Assembly: GCA_036971475.1 (NCBI GenBank)
Contig: JBAIZL010000001.1
Location: 75,238,271-75,302,270, forward strand
Length of the DNA stretch: 64,000 bases
Direction of reading: 5' to 3'
Source: Prosapia bicincta
Lineage: Eukaryota; Arthropoda; Insecta; Hemiptera; Cercopidae
A program made the translations under genes and the position numbers. The number at the start of each line of letters is the position of its first letter. The stretch's first letter is position 1. Below, in pieces: positions 1-10,967 of this stretch. The notes beneath the pieces were generated by a model, which saw only the letters and a list, made by a program, of their open reading frames with translations, was not told where the DNA came from and ran no database searches.

Positions 1-830
1 AGGGTCTAAACATAACGTTGAACCCTTTAACAGGTTCATAGGGCGACGTATATGCGCTATAGCACCATGTCAGAGGAGAGAAAATGGAATAAAGGCGATA
101 TGCTACTAAGGGAATGTCATAACTATTCCCTAGTACTGTGAGTACGGCTCAAGAGCTGAAGGGAAGGGTCTAAACCTGACATTGAACCCTTTAACGGGTT
201 CATAAAGCGACGTATATGTGCTATAGCACCATGTCAGAGGAGAGAAAATGGAATAATGGCGGTGTGTTACTAAGGAAATGTCATAACTATTCCCTACTAC
301 TGTGAGTATGGCTCAAGAGCTGAAGGGAAGGGTCTAAACCTGACATTGAACCCTTTAACGGGTTCATAGGGCGACGTATATGTGCTATAGCACCATGTCA
401 GAGGAGAGAAAATGGAATAATGGCGGTGTGTTACTAAGGGAATGTCATAACTATTCCCTACTACTGTGAGTACGGCTCAAGAGCTGAAGGGAAGGGTCTA
501 AACCTGACATTGAACCCTTTAACGGGTTCATAGGGCGACGTATATGTGCTATAGCACTATGTCAGAGGAGAGAAAATGGAATAAAGGCGGTGTGTTACTA
601 AGGGAATGTCATAACTATTCCCTACTACTGTGAGTACGGCTCAAGAGCTGAAGACAGGGTCTAAACCTGACATTGAACCCTTTAACGGGCTCATAGGGCG
701 ACGTATATGTGCTATAGCACCATGTCAGAGGAGAGAAAATGGAATAAAGGCGGTTTGTTACTAAGGGAATGTCATAACTAATCCCTACTACTGTGAGTAC
801 AGGACCTGAAGGGAAGGGTCGCAAACTAAA
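1..830. repeat. 164-bp satellite-like tandem array
   Basis: The phrase AGGGTCTAAAC recurs at 1, 165, 329, 493 and 656, so the period is 164 (last step 163). The five copies differ by scattered substitutions, and the array fades after about 815. It starts at the window edge and probably continues upstream. Reading frames inside it are accidental. Confidence 0.93.
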
Positions 831-2594
831 GACAACTCTTTTACTGAAATTAACCATAATTAACAAAATTCATATTAAATTGCAGAAGCTACGGAAATCA
901 GTTCGACAATTACATCACACGGTGTTTCGTACCCAAAATATCCGTATTTCTCTTCAGTCTTCTGTTATATAGGCTACTTAAAATTTTTGGTTCAGTGTTA
1001 TTCTCGTAATCCTACATCTGATTATGCCTGGACTGTGGCGGGTATTGTAGGCCATAGCTCTACACTACCTGTTTTTGTCAATGAAAGGTCACATTTTTAC
1101 ATCAAGTTTTCATCAAACTATCTCCATTAAGATCAATTACTTTCCATAAAACAACCATTAATTTTGTTTAAAAACAAGCAATGTTCTATAAAACAAAGTG
1201 TTCAGTTCAGCAGGGGCGGCTTACCACATACGTCATCCGCTCCCCGGGGAGCAACACCGTGAAAACTTTAGCGGAGTTAATTTTCAAGCCATATACTTTA
1301 ATTTATTTTGTTCTTCTACGGCCCACAGCTATTAATTTAAAATGTGAAAAATATAGTCACTGAAAGCACGCAATGCGCCATACAATTTCTTTCGTTTATT
1401 CTACGTACTCTTTCAGCCAACATGGATCGATTTAAGAAATTTTAACTTCTCCATGTCACCATGTCGATTTAACTTCTCAGACATGGACATCAAGTTATCA
1501 GAAAACCAGAAACGTTTCTGGTTCGACCAAAAACAAATGTGAAAACATGACCAAACTAATACAAACAATTTCAAGAAAAGGTAAAAATTGTTAGATAGCT
1601 TGGAACAGTGAGTAAAATGTGTCTATATGTAAAACATGTCAGTCTTTATTAAAATAGAAAAATCATGCGCTTTTACAGTTAGATAATTATGTTTGGGAAC
1701 CGTTTATTCGCTCAGATCATGAAACAACATAGAAACTAGTGATGCCCAGTGACTAGATGTGTTGCCAATAACGAAAAAATATGTTTCAATAAAAATAAGG
1801 AATTTTTAATAAAACATTTAGAGACTACACCAAAATTTACAGTTTTAAACATTACTTTGAAGCATGAAATTACCAGATTAATTTTATCTTGATTTTGTCT
1901 AATTCGATTTTAGTATATTTGTATCAAGAATGCTGTCTTCAAAGCCCCTACCCTTCATCAGTTCTATCTCGGCCAAACTCTTTGGCAAGGCAGAAAGTTC
2001 ACTCTAACAACACATCCGGGTTTACAGTAACCCCCCCCCCCCCCGAATAGGACCCTCCTATTTATAGACTAAGGTCCAAAGTACTATTGGAGACTCCATA
2101 GCATCTGTAATCTACGACCTATCCTTTCTTTCCTGTATCTTTTATTCATAACCTAGGTAAAGTTGTAGCATTAATTCGTTAGGTTTAAGCCCATTCTTCA
2201 AACTGTTTAGGTTAAGTAATAACCTTGAGTCACTTGTACTCTAGTTTTCAGTCGCCTTGTTAGCTGGAAGCTTTGTTTTATTTAGATATCCAAATTGGTT
2301 AGCCTTGCCTCCATTAAATAAACCTCATCTGTCCCACTCAAATAAAAGTCCTTCCGCTTGTAAATGCCCTTCGTAAATCGTAGCCCAATACCAAAAGCCC
2401 TGTCCCTCATAATCCTATCCGAAGCTATTGTCTCGTGACAGACGCGCAAAACCTCGGGGTTTCCAAACCCCCTCTTTCTCTTGACTGACATACGTTGTGA
2501 TAAATTCTTGGGTACAATTCATTAGTCCTAGATAGAAGTATACAGTGTGGTGTTCAGCGAAAATATTTCTGTAGAAAGAAGCATAAGCTAACAG
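831..2594. other. No gene recognised
   Basis: This is AT-rich single-copy-looking sequence with a C run at about 2032-2044. The open frames are short and unlike any family I know. Confidence 0.5.
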
Positions 2595-2774
<180 letters not shown>

Positions 2775-2833
2775 TGAGTGTATTGTAGTCTCAGAAAATA
2801 TTATGAGTTACGCATTTGCAATTCTTTACGAGC

Positions 2834-3240
2834 AGGGATTTTTATGTTCACCAAAGCTCACGTCCCGTCAGGGATTTTTATGTTCACCAAAGCTCATGTC
2901 CCTTCAGGGATTTTCATGTTCACTAAAGCTAAAGTCCTTTCAGGGATGTTAATGTTCACCAAAGGTCACGTCCCGTCAGGGATTTTATGTTCATCAAAGT
3001 TCACGTCCCGTCAGGTATTTTTATGTTCACCAAAGCTCACGTCCCTTCATGGATTTTTATGTTCACCAAAACAAAAGTACCTTCAGGGATTTTTATGTTC
3101 ACCAAAGCTCTCGTCCCGTCAAGGATTTTTATGTTCACCAAAACTCACGTCCCGTCAAGGATTTTTATGTTCACCAAAACTCACGTCACATCAGGGATTT
3201 TTATGTCCACCAAAGCTCACGTCCCGTCAGGGATTTTATA
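2834..3240. repeat. 36-bp minisatellite
   Basis: About eleven copies of a 36-bp unit containing ATGTTCACCAAAGCTCACG and CCCGTCAGGGATTTT. Because 36 is a multiple of three, stop-free variants leave several overlapping frames open (for example GFLCSPKLTSRQ). A few copies have lost a T and shift register. No promoter or splice evidence supports coding. Confidence 0.93.
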
Positions 3241-4624
3241 ATGTTCGACCGTTTAACAACCAGGCATAATTTTGCCGACTTCCATTTTTTTAATTAAACA
3301 ATTAATAATTATGACCTGCGTATAGTCATTTACTTTAATTAAAAACAGCCATCCCCGAGTAAATATGTAGAACGCAGTTGCGTTGTAACACAGATTTATG
3401 GATGCAGCAATTTTAATATAACGAGTGCACTGTGTAACGGCAATCAGGTTAAAAATAACAATAAGCAACATCGCTTTAATACAGAACTGTCATCGCTGGA
3501 ATAATAGTCTGTTTTATTAAAAATATAAATGAAAATATCACCTTTACATGTGTAAATAATGAATATTCGTATCCTAAAAAAGTGCAACACCCTATAATAA
3601 GTGAGAATTTTGAAAAAGTTTTAAAAACTTTTTAGTGAAAAAAGAAGCATTAAAACGACTATTCTTTAAAATATAAAAGCTTTTGGCGTATAAGGTAGTA
3701 AATTAACTATAACTCAATTAAAACTAAAGAGGATTCGGGCACGCGCTGCCGAAGTAGCACCGACCTGCTAGACCAACCGGCTCTCCAATTAGACCTGAGC
3801 AATTTTGTTTAGAGTGAAGACAAATTTTCCCGAGTAGTTCGTGTGACACTATACAATTGTCAGTTGGATCTCATAGAGTTGACATGGTCTTAGATAAAAG
3901 GATATGTTGCAAGGACTGTGGTAGATATATTGTATAGGTGTCGAAAGAAGGATTGCAAAGTCTGATGTGAGGATAAATCATCGACATATAAGTCCAAACA
4001 TCATAACAACGACAAAAGCTCTAGTGAAGATGACTGAAACTTTAAGAAACTGTAAGAATACATATTATGGCGTATTTTCACTGAAAGAAGCCGTCAATTT
4101 TTTTTACTATCAATAAACTTTATGGCGCAACTTTGACTATATAAGACCATTATGATTTATGGCGTCTTTTTACTGTAAAACAATTATGTGAGCAAGCAAC
4201 ATAAAAAACAAAGAAGTAACTAGTTAGGATATAGTGGACTAGGAAAAATCAGAACATTGTATTTAGCGAGTGCGAACGCGCGATTGTATGTGTGTCACGC
4301 AAAATGGCTTCGTTCAATATGCATCATCCCTTATTAGTAATGTGGATGGGATGTAGTTAATTAAGGGATAGTAATGTTAATGTGTTACAGACCTAGGCAA
4401 TGTGTTCTCGTGCATAAACAAACAAACGAGCGAGCAAGCAAGTAGCCAAGAAATAATATTTGTTCAAAAAGAACAAGTGGCCAAGCAAACTATGAATGTA
4501 TTAAAGCTTACAGTAAATCTACCTTCATGTAAACGGATGATGCCAATCTCTAACGGACTCAACACAATATCTGGTTTTACAGACTTTTGTATACTATTTT
4601 CCCATAGATGATAATAAAAGGTCT
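3241..4624. other. No gene recognised; faint tRNA-like stretch
   Basis: AT-rich. On the minus strand, bases 3730-3790 resemble a decayed tRNA or tRNA-derived SINE head (GGTTGGTCTAGCAGGTCGGT and GCCCGAATCC). No other feature was recognised. Confidence 0.4.
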
Positions 4625-6945
4625 ATGGCTGCAAATAATGGAAATTATATGATAGGTAATGGTGGATAATAGTTATATGGTAGATAATGATGGATAATAA
4701 ACATGATAGGGTAGATAATGGTGGATAATAGATATGAGATGGTACATTATGGTGTTTCACAAATATGATATGGTAGATATTGGTGGATAACAGATATGAT
4801 ATGGTAGATAATGGTGGGTAATAGATATGATATGGTGGATAATGGCGGATAATAGATATATGTAGATAATGATGGATAATACATGTGATACGATGAATAG
4901 TGGTTGATAATAGATATATGTAGATAATGATGGATAATACATGTGATATGGTAGATAATAGACGATAATAGATACATGTAGATAATGATGGGTAATAAAT
5001 GTGCTATGATGGATAATAGTGGATAATAGATATATGTAGATAATGGTGGAGAATAGATGTGATATGGTAGATAATAGAGGATAATAGCTATATGTAGAAT
5101 ATGATGATGGATAATAAATGTGATATGATGGATAATAGATGTGATATGATAGATAATGGTGGATAATAGATATATGTAGATAATGATGTAGATCACATGA
5201 TAATACATGTGATATAGTAGATAATAGACGATAATAGATACATGTAGATAATGATGGGTATAAATGTGCTATGATGGATAATAGTGGATAATAGATATAT
5301 GTAGATAATGGTGGAGAATAGATGTGATATGGTAGATAATAGAGGATAATAGGTATATGTAGAATATGATGATGGATAATAAATGTGATATGATGGATAA
5401 TAGATGTGATATGATAGATAATGGTGGATAATAGATATATGCTGATAATGATGGATAATAGATGTGATATGATGGATAGTGGTGGATAATAGAATATGTA
5501 GATAATGGTGGATAATAGATGTGATATGGTAGATATTGGTGGATAACAGATATATGTAGATAATGATGGATAATAGATGTGATATGATGGATAATGGTGG
5601 GTAATAGATATATGTAAACAATTTTTGGATAATAGGTGAGATATGATGGATAATGGTGGATAATAGATATTTGTAGATAATGGTGGATAATAGATGTGAT
5701 ACGGTAGATAATAGAGGATAATAGATATATGTTAACAATTTTTTTATAACACGAGTAGATGAGATATGATGGATAACGATGGATAATAGATATATATAGA
5801 TAATGGTGGATAATAGATGTGATACAATGGATAATGGTGGATAAAAGATATATGTAAACAATTTTTGGATAATAGATGAGATATGATGGATAATGGTGGA
5901 TAATAGATATTTGTAAATAATGGTGGATAATAGATGTGATACGGTAGATAATAGAGGATAATAGATATATGTTAACAATTTTTTTATAACACGAGTAGAT
6001 GAGATATGATTGATAACGATGGATAATAGATATATGTAGATAATGGTGGATAATAGATGTGATACAATGGATAATGGTGGATAATAGATATATGTAAACA
6101 ATTTTTGGATAATAGATGAGATATGATGGATAATGGTGGATAATAGATATTTGTAAATTTTTGGATAATAGATGTGATATGATACATTATGTTTGATAAT
6201 AGATATATGCAGATAATGATGGATAATAGATGTGATATAATGGATAATGGTGGATAATAGATATATGTAGATAGTGATGGATAATAGATGTGATATGGTA
6301 GGTAGTAGTTGATAATAGTTATGATATGGTACATATTGATGGATAATAGATGTGAAGAGGTAGATAATGGTGGATAATAGATATGATATGGTAGATAATG
6401 ATGGATAATAGATGTGATGCGGTAGATAATGCTAGGTAATAGATATAATATGGTAGATAATGATGGATAATAGATATGATATGGTAGATAATGATGGATA
6501 ATATTTGTAATATGGTAGATAATGATGAATAATAGATGTGATATGATAGATAATGATGGAAAATATATGTGATATGTTAGATAATGATGGATAATAGTTG
6601 TGATATGGTAGATAATGATGGATAATAGATGTGATATTATAGGTAATGATTTATAATAGTTATGTTATGGTAGGTAATGATGGATAATAGATGTGATATT
6701 GTAGGTAATGATTTATAATAGTTATGTTATGGTAGGTAATGATGGATAATAGATGTGATCGGGTAAATATAGTGAATAAAATATATGATATGGTAGATAA
6801 TACTGGATAATAGATGTGATATAGTAGATAATGATGGATAATAGATGTGATTAGGTAGATAATAGTGGATAATAGATTTTATATGGTAGATAATGTTGGA
6901 TAATAGATATGGCATGGTAGATAAAGATGGATAATAGATATGGCG
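4625..6945. repeat. 2.3-kb C-poor AT-rich minisatellite
   Basis: Variants of GATAATGGTGGATAATAGAT, GTGATATGGTAGATAATGAT and ATATATGTAGATAATG repeat at about 30-60 bp spacing. The + strand is nearly devoid of C, an extreme strand asymmetry. There is higher-order structure: the segment with AACAATTTTTTTATAACACG occurs at about 5733 and again at about 5973, a 240-bp duplication. Long minus-strand frames rich in Tyr, Ile, His and Ser are repeat artefacts. Confidence 0.95.
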
Positions 6946-7497
6946 ATTAAATAAACCCCCATCCAATCGGACTTACTTTGCTTTCAGCCACCAAGTAATG
7001 ACTTCTAGAGACTAGTAAATGCTATACCTGTGTTAAATTAGTCTAAGTAAATGCTTCCTCGTAGTAAAGCCTGCAACATGGTACATATCGTATATTTCCT
7101 ATCTAAATAACTCTTAGAAATGAGGCGACACGTGATTAGCTATTCCAGTGAGTCGCTCTTACAGCACGTGAAATCCCCAGAATGGAAGTTAAGTATCTTC
7201 AGAACCAAATCCTCTTTAAGGATTTCACCACCTTTCTCGGCCCAATCCTTTCCGAAGCGCAAAGTGGAGATAGGTTTTATTAAAACAGATAATTTTTTTA
7301 AACTATCATATATAATCCTTTTCGATAAATGGTTATAGAAAGTAAATACGCCTACTCGAAAGGGCTTATATATTTTCTACGAAGTCAATAACATTTCTTT
7401 TTAAATTCATTTTTCTCTTACGTAACTTGGTTTATGAATTAAACTGAACAAAAAAAATAATAATAATAACTACAATAAAATTAATGTATATACCATA
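6946..7497. other. No gene recognised
   Basis: AT-rich sequence. The small open frame at 7120-7338 has no recognisable domain or splice partner. Confidence 0.5.
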
Positions 7498-7544
7498 ACA
7501 CTTGATGCACGTTTCGGTTACAAGTTAAAGATCTTCAAAAGTAC
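7498..7544 (-). ncRNA. Hammerhead-like motif, family I (decayed)
   Basis: On the minus strand: stem I GUACUU/AAGUGU (6 pairs, two wobble), core UUGAAGA (C3 replaced by U), GAAA, stem III segment ACGUGCAU, C at position 17. Stem II is poor in this copy. Position 3' of a PLE coding fragment supports the reading. Confidence 0.35.
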
Positions 7545-7868
7545 TAGTAAATCGAATATTAAAAAACTACACGAACGGAACCTATGAAGTGGCGGGGATC
7601 AAAAACACATTGGTTACAGGTATAACTTTAACGCTTGCAAATGAAATAATTTTCTCAAATTTAAACAAAACGTTAGAAAACCTTATACGCAGGGGCTTAC
7701 TTTATCATTAATAAATTAAAGAATCTAAAGGTGAATTAGAAATAGGGCCTTTATTATTATGCATTAAATTATTATTTCTATTTTCATGTTTGGGGATATT
7801 TTCAAAACCTTTTAACAAACTTCTACTATTTTAAACTCATTTAATATTATTTCAATCTAAATTATAGC

Positions 7869-8192
7869 TCATATCAATTTATGTGTTCCTAAACTCGATT
7901 TTTCTGGCTGGAGGTATTTTATATGCGAAATATGATCTTTAAATCTGTGACAATTTTCCCTCTGGTCTGGGCGATAAACTTTATACTTTATATCAATTCG
8001 TACAGCATATTTCATATATTCCCGACTTTTCGGAAGGACGTATATTGTCTTTCGGCTTAAGTTGTCGAAACTTTTATATTCAATTTTCAAATAGAACTTT
8101 TTGAGGATGCTATTCAAACGTTCAATAATATTTCGTTTACTATCCGCTTCTTGTCCGTCTCTAGGAAAAATGAGAAAAATGAGTTTTACCAA
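7869..8192 (-). pseudogene. Penelope-like element fragment, GIY-YIG region
   Basis: The minus-strand frame reads RNIIERLNSILKKFYLKIEY, then HRFKDHISHIKYLQPEKSSL. This resembles the stretch before and within the GIY-YIG endonuclease of Penelope-like retroelements, where a phrase like R-KEH-RH-L-QPEKSA-AEH is usual. The YIG core itself is not recognisable, so the copy is very old. A hammerhead-like motif lies 3' of it on the same strand at 7498-7544. Confidence 0.5.
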
Positions 8193-8869
8193 ACTAAAAA
8201 AATGGGTTTACCAAACTTGAATGCGCTTTTGTGAACCATTCAATCTTCGTTCTTTGAGGATGAAAGAATGAAAATTGCAGAATATCGGATCAGGCGAATC
8301 TAAAATTTCTTCCTACAGGTGGACATGCAGCAATTGTATAGCAAACCTACCTGGCCGTCTAGGGAATATGAAACACCCCAACATGAAATGAAAACATTTA
8401 ATTTAAAGGTCGTGAAATCTTAATTTACGCTATTCTAACCCTGAAAATGACAGGAAAGTTAAGTAATTGAATATTTATAAATGCATTTGATTGAGGCATT
8501 GAAAATACTGTGTTACTCAAACTCAATTTTGATTTATGTTAGAAAACAGATATAGAAATAACAAAAACGTGAAATTACGCACTAGGGACGTCCATAGACT
8601 AGAGTGGTTGACTTTGACGAAACTTTAATAGGATATTTACAAGCTATTGCAAAACGCAGAGTTTCAAACATTATGCTAAGTATTGAGATTTCATAAATCG
8701 ACTGGATTTATATAATTGGATTTCTATGGACTAATTAGAAGAAAATCCATTTGACCTAAGAATGACCTCAGGAATTTACTCAACTTAGCAGGACGCTCGA
8801 TACTAAATTCATTTTTTCTGCAATTAGAGGGGAGAATATCTCCAAAGATGTTAAATGGGTAAAACCCGC
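8193..8869. other. No gene recognised
   Basis: AT-rich sequence with nothing recognisable on either strand. Confidence 0.5.
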
Positions 8870-10185
8870 ATGCTGCACAAGAGGTGGTTGGTGTTCAAGG
8901 GACGGTTGCTCCATAAGAGGTGATTAATGTTCAAGGGATGGTTTCTGCACAAGAGTCGGTTAGTGTACAAAAGACAATGGTGTACAAGAGGCGGTGGCTG
9001 CACAAGTGGCGCTGGCTGAATAAGAAGCGGCTCGTCCTCAAGAGGCGTTGGCTGCATAAGTCGTAGTTGCTGCACAAGATTCGGTTGCTACACAAGAGAC
9101 GATTGCTACACAAGAGGTGGTTCGAGCTGAAGAGGCGGTGGCTGCACAAGATGCGGTGGCTGCACAAGAGGCGATGGCTGCACAAGAGGCAGTGGCTGCA
9201 CAAGAGGCGGTGGCTGCTCAAGAGGCAGTGGCTGCGCAAGAGACGGTGGCTGCACAAGAGGCGGTGGCTGCACAAGTGGCGGGGCTGCACAAGAGGCGGT
9301 GGCTGCCCAAGAGGCGATGGCTGCACAAGAAGCGGCTCGTCCTCCAGAGGAGTTGGCTGCATAAGTCGTGGATGATGCACAAGATTCGGTTGTTACACAA
9401 GAGGTGGTTCGAACTCAAGAGGCGGTGGCTGCACAAGAGGCGGTGGCTGCACAAGAGGCGGTGGCTGCACAAGAGGCGGTGGCTGCACAAGAGGCGATGG
9501 CTGCACAAGAGGCGGTGGCTGCACAAGAGGCGATGGCTGCACAAGAGGCAGTGGCTGCACAAGAGGCGGTGGCTGCTCAAGAGGCAGTGACTGCGTAAGA
9601 GACGGCGGCTGCACAAGAGGCGGTGGTTGCACAAGTGGCGGGGCTGCACAAGAGGCGGTGGCTGCCCAAGAGGCGATGGCTGCACAAGAAGCGGCTCGTC
9701 CTCCAGAGGAGTTGGCTGCATAAGTCGTGGATGATACACAAGATTCGGTTGCTGCACAAGATTCGGTTGCTACACAAGAGGTGGTTCGAACTCAAGAGGC
9801 GGTGGCTGCTCAAAAGGCGGTGGGTGCACAATTGGCGGGGGCTGCACAAGAGACGGTTGCTGAACAAGAAGCGGCTTGTCCTCAAGAGGCGTTGGCTGCA
9901 TAAGACGTGGTTGGTGCACAGTATTCGGTTGCTACACAAGAGACGACTGCTACACTGCAACTGAAGAGGCGGTGGCTGCACAATAGGCGGTTGTTGGACA
10001 AAAGGTGGTTGCTGCACAAGATGCGGTTCGTACTCAAGGTGGAGGGGGTTGCTGCACAAGAGACTATTCGTACTCAAGGTGGAGGGGTTGCTACACAAGA
10101 GACGGTTGCTGCAAAAAAGATGGTTGCTCATCAAGAGGTAGTTACTGCATTAGAGGCGGTTGTTGCACAAGAGGATGGCGGAACC
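8870..10185. repeat. 18-bp G-rich minisatellite with higher-order units
   Basis: The basic unit is GCTGCACAAGAGGCGGTG (18 bp), with six-residue period in all frames: AAQEAV in one + frame, KRRWLH in another, CSHRLL on the minus strand. A longer unit of about 350 bp, marked by AAGCGGCTCGTCCTCCAGAG at about 9329 and 9687, is superimposed. Several overlapping frames of 60-185 codons stay open on both strands because the unit is in register and lacks stops. No splice sites or conserved domain suggest translation. Confidence 0.93.
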
Positions 10186-10853
10186 TGAGCATCCTCAATT
10201 TATAACGTGTTTAAAATAACCTCGTATAAAGTCACTTTAAAGCGATACCGTATGTATACAACAGCCACGTTTGGACGTGCAATTATTTTCGCATATCTAA
10301 ACTTGTTACTATGCTTTGCGCTTGCTTTACAAATTTATATATTTTAAGGAGCTTTGATAAATGATCAGTGGAAATGACTTTTTGGGAAGCATAATTTGTA
10401 TTCATTGTCACGCGTGACAGTTGCGATAAAGGGCACAATGGGGAATTGCGCCAGACACACAACGCCCGCGAACGTTCTTATTGCTTTTTATATTATACCA
10501 GGAAAGGTAAACCGACAAAATATTTTAATATAGAAAGGCGATATCATCACTAAGCGTTTCGATGTTAAACATCGAAATAGTCATTCTTTTATTTAAAAAA
10601 AACAGGTGGTACACCAACGTACCTTTCCTCATTCAGCTAAATATTACCTTATCCAGCCCATTTCCATTGGCTATGTTAGATTATGCTTCACCTATATAAA
10701 AGGCACAAACGTTTTATTCTTCGATCTTGCACAAGACGAGGGATGTTTGTTTCCCTAATTTGCTACTAAAAGATGTACCTCTGCAATATCTTTTTATAAC
10801 TCTTTCATTCTTTGTGTGTAAATTAAACTAATATATGAATTACAATGTTTCAG
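10186..10853. other. Unique sequence before exon a
   Basis: AT-rich intronic sequence of the Sidestep gene. The only notable element is the TATA-like box at 10693-10700. Confidence 0.5.
10693..10700 (+). promoter_or_regulatory. TATA-box-like sequence upstream of exon a
   Basis: CACCTATATAAAAGGCAC is a close match to the metazoan TATA consensus, about 155 bp before the first visible exon. It could be an internal promoter or chance in AT-rich DNA. No start codon joined to the Sidestep frame was found after it. Confidence 0.25.
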
Positions 10854-10967
10854 TGCCTCCTAAGAAACTGTCCATCCTGGACAGCAGAGGAGACCCCGTG
10901 AAACACGTCACTCTGGGCCCATTCAACGAAGGAGTGTCTGTCAATATAACGTGCATTTCCAGTGGAG
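10854..10967 (+). CDS. Sidestep exon a: first half of Ig2
   Basis: The acceptor is TTTCAG at 10848-10853 and the donor GTAAGT follows 10967. It reads (V)[12 protein letters not shown] ... [11 protein letters not shown] and enters and leaves in phase 1. It holds the B-strand cysteine of Ig2 and an N-glycosylation sequon (NIT). The preceding exon is outside the window or unrecognised, so the first codon is completed by an unseen upstream G. Confidence 0.9.

Noticed and set aside
5193..6101. 302-codon minus-strand frame rich in Tyr, Ile and His
   Set aside because: It is read through the C-poor minisatellite. No domain, and frames shift between repeat variants.
8610..8640. TTGACTTTGACGAAAC as a hammerhead-like motif
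   Set aside because: The space between core and GAAA is too short for stem II, and no flanking stem I was found.
9117..10134. Several long overlapping frames on both strands
   Set aside because: All follow from a stop-free 18-bp repeat. No initiation or splice evidence.
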